Part shown: positions 59,694-64,000 of the stretch, piece by piece
How positions within the stretch are numbered: position 1 is the first letter of the stretch
Layout of the letters: every line of letters begins with the position of its first letter
Origin: Opitutaceae bacterium
Lineage (GTDB): Bacteria > Verrucomicrobiota > Verrucomicrobiia > Opitutales > Opitutaceae
Direction: 5' to 3'
DNA length: 64,000 nt
Assembly: GCA_018402455.1 (NCBI GenBank)
Contig: JAGYIG010000002.1
Coordinates: 62,001-126,000 of the forward strand
The notes under the pieces: model-generated
What the model was told of the DNA's origin: nothing
Database searches by the model: none
Seen by the model: the letters and a program-made list of their open reading frames with translations, nothing else
Position numbers and translations under genes: made by a program

Positions 59694-59788
59694 CTTTTTT
59701 GGGCGCAACCTCTGTCACAAGCCGATCTGTCCCCGGGCATACCGGGTGATCGGATTTAACGGGAAATCTCCCTTTCCGCGGTGGGAAG

Positions 59789-60544
59789 TTAAGCCGAGGG
59801 GCGCTTACGACGCAACAGTGCCAGACTGAGTGCCATAAACCCGGCGATCGCTGGGTAGGCGGAAGGTTCCGGCACGGCGGTCAGACGCAGTTGATATCCC
59901 GTGAGCACCGCGCCGGCAGAGGAAGTGCTGCCCACCGTGATCACTTGCGTGGTGCTGTCGGCGGTGAAGCTGCCGACAATGAATTGTCCCGCCCCGTCCA
60001 AGCTGCCGCTGGGATTCTGCAATGCCGTCCCCGTGTTGCCGGCCGTAAAGGTGGTTCCTCGATCATTAGGGGTGCCTACCCGGGCATCGCTGGCCCAGAA
60101 CTGCAGTTGGTAGGTGTAGCCCACCGTGAGGTTTTGAATGGTGAGGTCGAAAGTCGAATCGGCCGCCCCGAAGATAGCCCGCGACGCGAAATCGCCGTAG
60201 GCCGCACTGAGGCCGCTCGGAATTCCAAAAACTCCCGAATAGGCAATGCTAGTGGCCCCGCCATTGATCGTGAGGTCTCCGGCGAGTGGTTCACCCGTTG
60301 ACCAGGTGTTTGCGGTCGTGTTCGAGCCAGGGACAGAAAAGTGTTCGAAGGAGACGCCGTCGATGACCGACGGACCGGTGGTGCTGTCGAAATTTATCGC
60401 TCGCACGAGCGTGCCCGTGTTCAAAACGTCCGAATCTTCGGAGATGTTTATGGCCGACTCCCAAATCACGATGCCGGCCGAGGCGCAAAAAGGCGCGATC
60501 AAACTAAGACCGAGAGCTCTAAGACTGGTTGATATTTTGTTCAT
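59789..60544 (-). CDS. PEP-CTERM sorting-signal protein
   Basis: From MNKISTSLRALGLSLIAPFC the product has 251 residues, with a signal peptide and a C-terminus of VPEPSAYPAIAGFMALSLAL followed by LRRKR, a textbook PEP-CTERM tripartite signal (PEP motif, helix, basic cluster). The remainder is a beta-rich, low-Cys domain (ESAINISEDSDVLNTGTLVR to VGSTSSAGAVLTGYQLRLTA). It is exported and should be processed by an EpsH/XrtA-type exosortase for attachment to surface or exopolysaccharide material. No exosortase is in the window. Flanked by imperfect repeats at 59471 and 60769. Confidence 0.88.
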   Translation of the reverse strand: MNKISTSLRALGLSLIAPFCASAGIVIWESAINISEDSDVLNTGTLVRAINFDSTTGPSVIDGVSFEHFSVPGSNTTANTWSTGEPLAGDLTINGGATSIAYSGVFGIPSGLSAAYGDFASRAIFGAADSTFDLTIQNLTVGYTYQLQFWASDARVGTPNDRGTTFTAGNTGTALQNPSGSLDGAGQFIVGSFTADSTTQVITVGSTSSAGAVLTGYQLRLTAVPEPSAYPAIAGFMALSLALLRRKRPSA

Positions 60545-60826
60545 AGCCATGACGCGTATTGCAAACGATGAGACATTCGGGGAAACGATCGTTTGGCCGT
60601 TAGCAGTCAAATGCGATTCGGGCCATGGCCGATTAGAGCCGCAAAATATCCGGATTGGACAAATTGGCAGAGCAGTGCCGGGGCCTTCACCCCAATGGAA
60701 TGTTAATTAACTGCCACCGATGGGAAATCTCGGCTCGCGGTCCTTTGTGGGGGTGAGCAGACTGCAGCCTTACCGAGGCGCCGGTTTGGGGAGGCCGGGT
60801 CGCACCTGTGATGACGGAAAATGGTT
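60545..60826. other. Intergenic region with right copy of imperfect repeat
   Basis: About 280 bp without a gene. It contains the PEP-CTERM gene promoter region and the stretch 60769-60815 that resembles 59471-59519. Confidence 0.55.
60769..60815 (+). repeat. Imperfect direct repeat flanking the PEP-CTERM gene, right copy
   Basis: Right partner of 59471-59519; roughly three quarters of aligned bases agree, with GGGTCGCAC identical. Confidence 0.5.
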
Positions 60827-61539
60827 TCAGTCTTTGCGGCCGCCGTGCAGGGCGACGATGCCGCCGGTGAGGCGTTCGACGGTGACGGCGGTAAATCCAG
60901 CGGCCTTCATTTCGGCGGAAATCGCTTCGTGAGTAGGAAAGGCGGCGATGGAGCCGCACAGGTAGTCGTAAGCGCTTTTGTCTCCCGTCACCACGGCGGC
61001 AACGCGGGGCAGAATGTAGCGCAGATACAGGTAGTAAACGGGCCGCAGCCAACCGAAGGGTTGGGAGAACTCCAGCACCCACAACCGGCCGCCGGGGCGC
61101 AGCACGCGGTGCAGCTCGCTCAGGCAGCGGTGCCTGTCCGCCATGTTGCGCAGGCCGAATGAGAGGGTCGCCGCATCAAAGGAGTGGTCGTGATCCGGCA
61201 GATTGAGCCCGTCGCCTTCGCGAAAGTCGATCTGCTCGGCCCGGGGCAGCGCTGCTTGTTTTTTCTCCGCCTCGTCCAACATCGGTCGGCAGAAGTCCAT
61301 CCCGGTGATTTTTGTGCCGGCCCGCAGATTGCGGGCAAGGGCGTAGGCCACGTCGCCACTGCCCGTGGCCAGATCGAGCACGGAGTTTTGCACGGCTAGG
61401 GCATTGCCGAGTGGCGACGTTTTGAATCAACCGCCGCCGCCACCACAGGTCGATGCCGCCGCTCAGCAGGCGATTGGCCACATCGTAGCGGCCCGCGATG
61501 CGGGCGAACATGGAGTTTACAGCGGTCGGGTCGGGCATG
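60827..61539 (-). pseudogene. ubiE: UbiE/MenG methyltransferase with a single frameshift
   Basis: The N-terminal frame starts [20 protein letters not shown] and continues [20 protein letters not shown]; after GVATR the next frame carries [40 protein letters not shown] and VLEFSQPFGWLRPVYYLYLR to the stop at 60827. The reading frame changes at about 61412 where one extra G in ACTCGGCAATGCC would restore [13 protein letters not shown]. All UbiE/MenG motifs are otherwise intact. It C-methylates demethylmenaquinone; without it respiration would be impaired, so a sequencing error is the likelier explanation. Transcribed 42 bp downstream of the ClpX-like gene. Confidence 0.85.
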
Positions 61540-61581
61540 GGAGGCAGGAGGGCGTCGAGGGTCGCAGGTCGGGAGGCGGGG

Positions 61582-63219
61582 TCAGGAGGGTTTTTCGTCG
61601 GACTCCGTCGGCTCCTCGGGGGCGGTCGTTTTGGCGACCGGAGCAGCGCGGAAGCGCTCGACCACCCAACAGGACAAGGCCTGTTCGGGATCGGCGACGA
61701 CTTGGGCATCGATGGCGAAGCTGGCCGCGGGGTCGTCCTTGGCGAGCAGCGTCAGGCCGTGGTGGAAGTCATGAAAACGTTCTTCGCACAGGGCGCGGAT
61801 GGTTTTGTCGCGCTCCAGGCTCAACTCGATGAGGGCGGTGATGGCGTCTTCGGCAAAGTCCAGTTTGAAGCCGTGGCTTTCGTGGAAGCGGGCGGCGAAG
61901 GCCTGCACCTCCGCCCGCAGGACCTCACGTTGGTCGCTGGCGTTGGCGGCGAGGAGGGCTCGCAGCGCCCGGTCGGGGTCGCCGACGGTATCCGCGTCGA
62001 TTTTGAATGAGCGGATACTGGTCGAGGGGAGTTCGAACTTAAAGTTACGAAACGTCTGTTCGAGCACGGTCATGAGCCCGCGGGCGCCGGTGTTTTCCTG
62101 TTGCGCGCGCTTGGCCACTTCGGTGACCGCCGCCGGGGAGATGTCGAAATCGATTTTGTAACCGGCGAAATCGGCGCGGTATTGCTGCAGGATGCTGCCC
62201 TCGCTGGTGGTCAGGATTTCCTGCAGGTCATCGGCGGTGAGCGACTGGCAGGCCACCCGCACCGGCAGGCGGCCGACAAATTCCGGCTCCATGCCATAGT
62301 CGATGATGTCGCGGGACTGGGCGTGCTGGAGGTAGTCGCTGTCCGGTCGGTCGTCGCCCTCGGGATTGGCCGCAAAGCCGATCGAAGCGCTTTGCACCCG
62401 CTTTTTTACGGTGGTCGCCAGACGGTCGAAGGCCCCGGAAACAATGAAGAGAATATGGCGAGTATTGACGGTGCGCTTGCGGGTTTTTCCGCCGCGTTGC
62501 AGGTCCATCATGGCCTGCATTTGCGCCGCGATGTCGGTCTGGCTGGCCAGGGCCACATCGGTTTCCTCCATCAGCTTGAGCAGATTGATTTGGACCCCCC
62601 GGCCGGAGACATCACGCCCGCCCGCGCCGTTGGCCGACTGGGCGATCTTGTCGATCTCATCAATGTAGATGATGCCATATTGCGCGAGTTCCACATCGCC
62701 ATTGGCGGCCTTGACCAGATCGCGCACCAGATCCTCCACATCGCCACCCATGTAGCCGGTCTCGGAAAATTTGGTCGCATCGGCCCGCACGAAGGGCACC
62801 CCGATCAACCGCGCGATGCACCGCATCAAGTAGGTTTTGCCGACGCCAGTGGGTCCGAGCAGAAGGATGTTTTGTTTGGCGTAATCCTGCTCGCGCAGTT
62901 CGGGGTCTTCGAGGCAGCGTCGGACGTGGTTGTAGTGGTCGCAGATCGCGACGGAGAGGACCTTTTTGGCTTCTCGCTGCTGGATCACAAAACGGTCCAG
63001 ATGGTCCCGGATCTCGCGGGGCCGCAGGTTGAAATTGCGGATCATTTCGAGGACCACCTGGTGGGCTTCGTCGTCGGAATCGGTCTTGGTTTCGCCTGTG
63101 CCGGCGCCCGCCGGGGTGGGTCCCGCCGCAAAAGCGTTGGCGAACGGCCCGGAACGCAGTAAATCTTTGAATTGTTTAGGCAGTTGATCCAGAGGATCTT
63201 GCGGAGTTTTATCACTCAT
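61582..63219 (-). CDS. ClpX-like AAA+ ATPase without zinc-binding domain
   Basis: A 545-residue protein. The AAA+ core has Walker [19 protein letters not shown] (about 121-138), a pore-loop-like [10 protein letters not shown], Walker [21 protein letters not shown] and sensor regions as in ClpX; the ClpP-contact tripeptide IGF is present in [11 protein letters not shown]. The four-Cys zinc domain that normally opens ClpX is missing, replaced by a disordered 50-residue segment, and there is a C-terminal extension of about 110 residues with [17 protein letters not shown]. It is a candidate alternative unfoldase for ClpP or a ClpP-independent remodeller. A canonical clpX could exist elsewhere. 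Confidence 0.85.
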   Translation of the reverse strand: MSDKTPQDPLDQLPKQFKDLLRSGPFANAFAAGPTPAGAGTGETKTDSDDEAHQVVLEMIRNFNLRPREIRDHLDRFVIQQREAKKVLSVAICDHYNHVRRCLEDPELREQDYAKQNILLLGPTGVGKTYLMRCIARLIGVPFVRADATKFSETGYMGGDVEDLVRDLVKAANGDVELAQYGIIYIDEIDKIAQSANGAGGRDVSGRGVQINLLKLMEETDVALASQTDIAAQMQAMMDLQRGGKTRKRTVNTRHILFIVSGAFDRLATTVKKRVQSASIGFAANPEGDDRPDSDYLQHAQSRDIIDYGMEPEFVGRLPVRVACQSLTADDLQEILTTSEGSILQQYRADFAGYKIDFDISPAAVTEVAKRAQQENTGARGLMTVLEQTFRNFKFELPSTSIRSFKIDADTVGDPDRALRALLAANASDQREVLRAEVQAFAARFHESHGFKLDFAEDAITALIELSLERDKTIRALCEERFHDFHHGLTLLAKDDPAASFAIDAQVVADPEQALSCWVVERFRAAPVAKTTAPEEPTESDEKPS

Positions 63220-63318
63220 GTAGTTTGAAGAAAAAGCAGCGGATTGAATTGACCAATCTGTTTTGTTGAAAATAACTTAACCCAATAACCCAACGTTATT
63301 TCGAAAGGATCGACTCAA

Positions 63319-63639
63319 ATGCCCTCGAATTTACCTAACCTAACCAAGCGCGAAATCGTGCTTCAAATCTACGAGAAATCTGGCTTTCCGCAAAAAGAGG
63401 TGGTCTCGACGGTCCAGATGACTCTGGACATCATCATGAGTGCGTTGGCTGAAGGGCGCAACGTGGAGCTCCGCAATTTTGGGGTTTTGGAAGTCCAACG
63501 CCGCAAGTCCCGCATCGGCCGCAATCCTAACAAGCCCGCGGCCGAGGTCGTGATTCCGGAACGGGCCGTCGTGAAATTCAAGTCGGGTAAGATCCTCAAG
63601 CAGAAGCTCAAGCACTTGGACATCAACACGATCAACTGA
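63319..63639 (+). CDS. HU/IHF-family DNA-binding protein
   Basis: A 106-residue protein with LTKREIVLQIYEKSGFPQKE, VELRNFGVLEVQRRKSRIGR NPN and FKSGKILKQKL: the dimerisation helices and the beta-arm RNP(N/K) signature of the IHF/HU family. The RRKSRIGRNPNK arm end is closer to IHF than to HU. The ending HLDINTIN is a short extra tail. It bends DNA in nucleoid organisation, recombination or regulation. A strong intrinsic terminator follows the gene, so it is a single-gene unit. Confidence 0.94.
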   Translation: MPSNLPNLTKREIVLQIYEKSGFPQKEVVSTVQMTLDIIMSALAEGRNVELRNFGVLEVQRRKSRIGRNPNKPAAEVVIPERAVVKFKSGKILKQKLKHLDINTIN

Positions 63640-63670
63640 CCGACGATCCGAGTCCGTTGGCCTCATGTCG

Positions 63671-63696
63671 AACCGGACCGATAGGTCCGGTTTTTT
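63671..63696 (+). terminator. Intrinsic terminator after HU/IHF-like gene
   Basis: AACCGGACC and GGTCCGGTT form a perfect 9-bp stem with a 4-nt loop GATA, followed by TTTT. It lies 32 bases behind the stop codon and 70 before hisS. Confidence 0.93.
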
Positions 63697-63766
63697 GTGT
63701 CCAGGTCAGACCGCCGGAGATTTCGCTTGGCGGTCCCGCCGCCTGCCGCCCACTTTCGCACTCCTC

Positions 63767-64000
63767 ATGGCTTCGTTTAAATCACTGCCCGGCTTCCGTG
63801 ACTTCTATCCCGAAGAACTGGCACCACGCACCCACCTGTTCCGCCAATGGCGGCGGGCCGCCCATGCCTATGGATTTCAAGAATACGATGCCCCGGTGCT
63901 CGAATCGCTCGACCTCTACAAAGCCAAATCAGGGGATGAGATCGAGGGTCAGCTTTTCAGTTTCGCCGACAAGGGGGGCCGGGACGTAGCCCTGCGGCCG
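63767..64000 (+). CDS. hisS: Histidyl-tRNA synthetase (5' part only)
   Basis: The ATG at 63767 opens a 78-codon frame reaching the right edge, beginning MASFKSLPGFRDFYPEELAP, then YGFQEYDAPVLESLDLYKAK and SFADKGGRDVALRP. These match the HisRS N-terminus with class II motif 1 and the start of motif 2 (R(D/E)xxLRP). It charges tRNA-His. The upstream stretch carries no clear Shine-Dalgarno, and the HU/IHF terminator precedes it, so it has its own promoter between 63697 and 63766. Confidence 0.93.
   Translation, partial: MASFKSLPGFRDFYPEELAPRTHLFRQWRRAAHAYGFQEYDAPVLESLDLYKAKSGDEIEGQLFSFADKGGRDVALRP

Larger units (their letters stand above)
59256..59788. other. Repeat- and remnant-rich intergenic region
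   Basis: About 530 bp without an intact gene. It holds an inverted copy of the 36.4-kb repeat (59289-59433), a GTAGG-type hairpin on the minus strand (59451-59475), a stretch at 59471-59519 resembling 60769-60815, and the transposase remnant at 59569-59693. Confidence 0.75.

Overview
The window looks like a chromosomal segment of a GC-rich, Gram-negative member of the Verrucomicrobiota, most likely Opitutaceae-like. The basis is the combination of a PEP-CTERM exported protein, DUF5069 and DUF4838 proteins, a DUF58/MoxR pair, several secreted polysaccharide-active enzymes (GH2, heparinase II/III-like, pectate-lyase-like) and abundant small intergenic palindromes. The placement is inference; no rRNA is present.

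Layout. 1-6.1 kb: DUF58/MoxR pair (cut at the left edge), a small GGQ release-factor-like protein, a 19-bp palindromic repeat in three copies around a small HTH gene, a broken DUF1697 gene, MOSC protein and rmuC. 6.2-13.2 kb: five tightly overlapping plus-strand genes (receiver-kinase, atypical ketosynthase, membrane kinase, degenerate GAF kinase, nucleotidyltransferase); this is the most unusual unit in the window. 13.5-18.9 kb (minus): an orphan ABC ATPase, two paralogous methyltransferases (one frame-disrupted) and a secreted GH2 enzyme whose C-terminal domain is displaced. 19.2-23 kb: vapBC in an AT-rich patch, then pnp with a structured leader and a frame-disrupted rpsO. 23.4-26.8 kb: an arsenic operon (arsR, a Cys-rich mini-protein, an ArsP-type permease, an ACR3-type pump, DUF5069). 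27-36.3 kb: pectate-lyase-like protein, SulP transporter with a tandem Usp protein, heparinase-like protein, DciA-like DUF721 protein, DUF4838 protein. 36.5-42.4 kb (minus): an MsbA-type ABC exporter coupled to a second VapBC pair, OppBC-type permeases and a frame-disrupted glycosylphosphotransferase. 42.4-47.4 kb (minus): aldo/keto reductase, cytochrome c/sugar dehydrogenase lipoprotein, gamma-glutamyltransferase and KDPG-type aldolase. 47.5-48.1 kb: tRNA-Leu(CAG) followed by a tandem array that repeats the tRNA 3' end. 48.1-64 kb: LysR-type HTH protein, molybdopterin oxidoreductase, hrpA in three reading frames, a low-complexity lipoprotein, ABC ATPase, metalloprotease-like protein, exo/endonuclease-phosphatase, Spx/ArsC-like protein, an IS remnant, PEP-CTERM protein, ubiE/menG with one frameshift, a ClpX-like ATPase, an HU/IHF-like protein, and the start of hisS.

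A cross-cutting observation is the number of conserved genes split by small indels: DUF1697, methyltransferase 2, the GH2 C-terminus, rpsO, the glycosylphosphotransferase, hrpA and ubiE. Because rpsO and ubiE/menG are normally indispensable, base-level sequence or assembly error is at least as likely as gene decay. All coordinates and starts are from reading the sequence alone; no database search was run.
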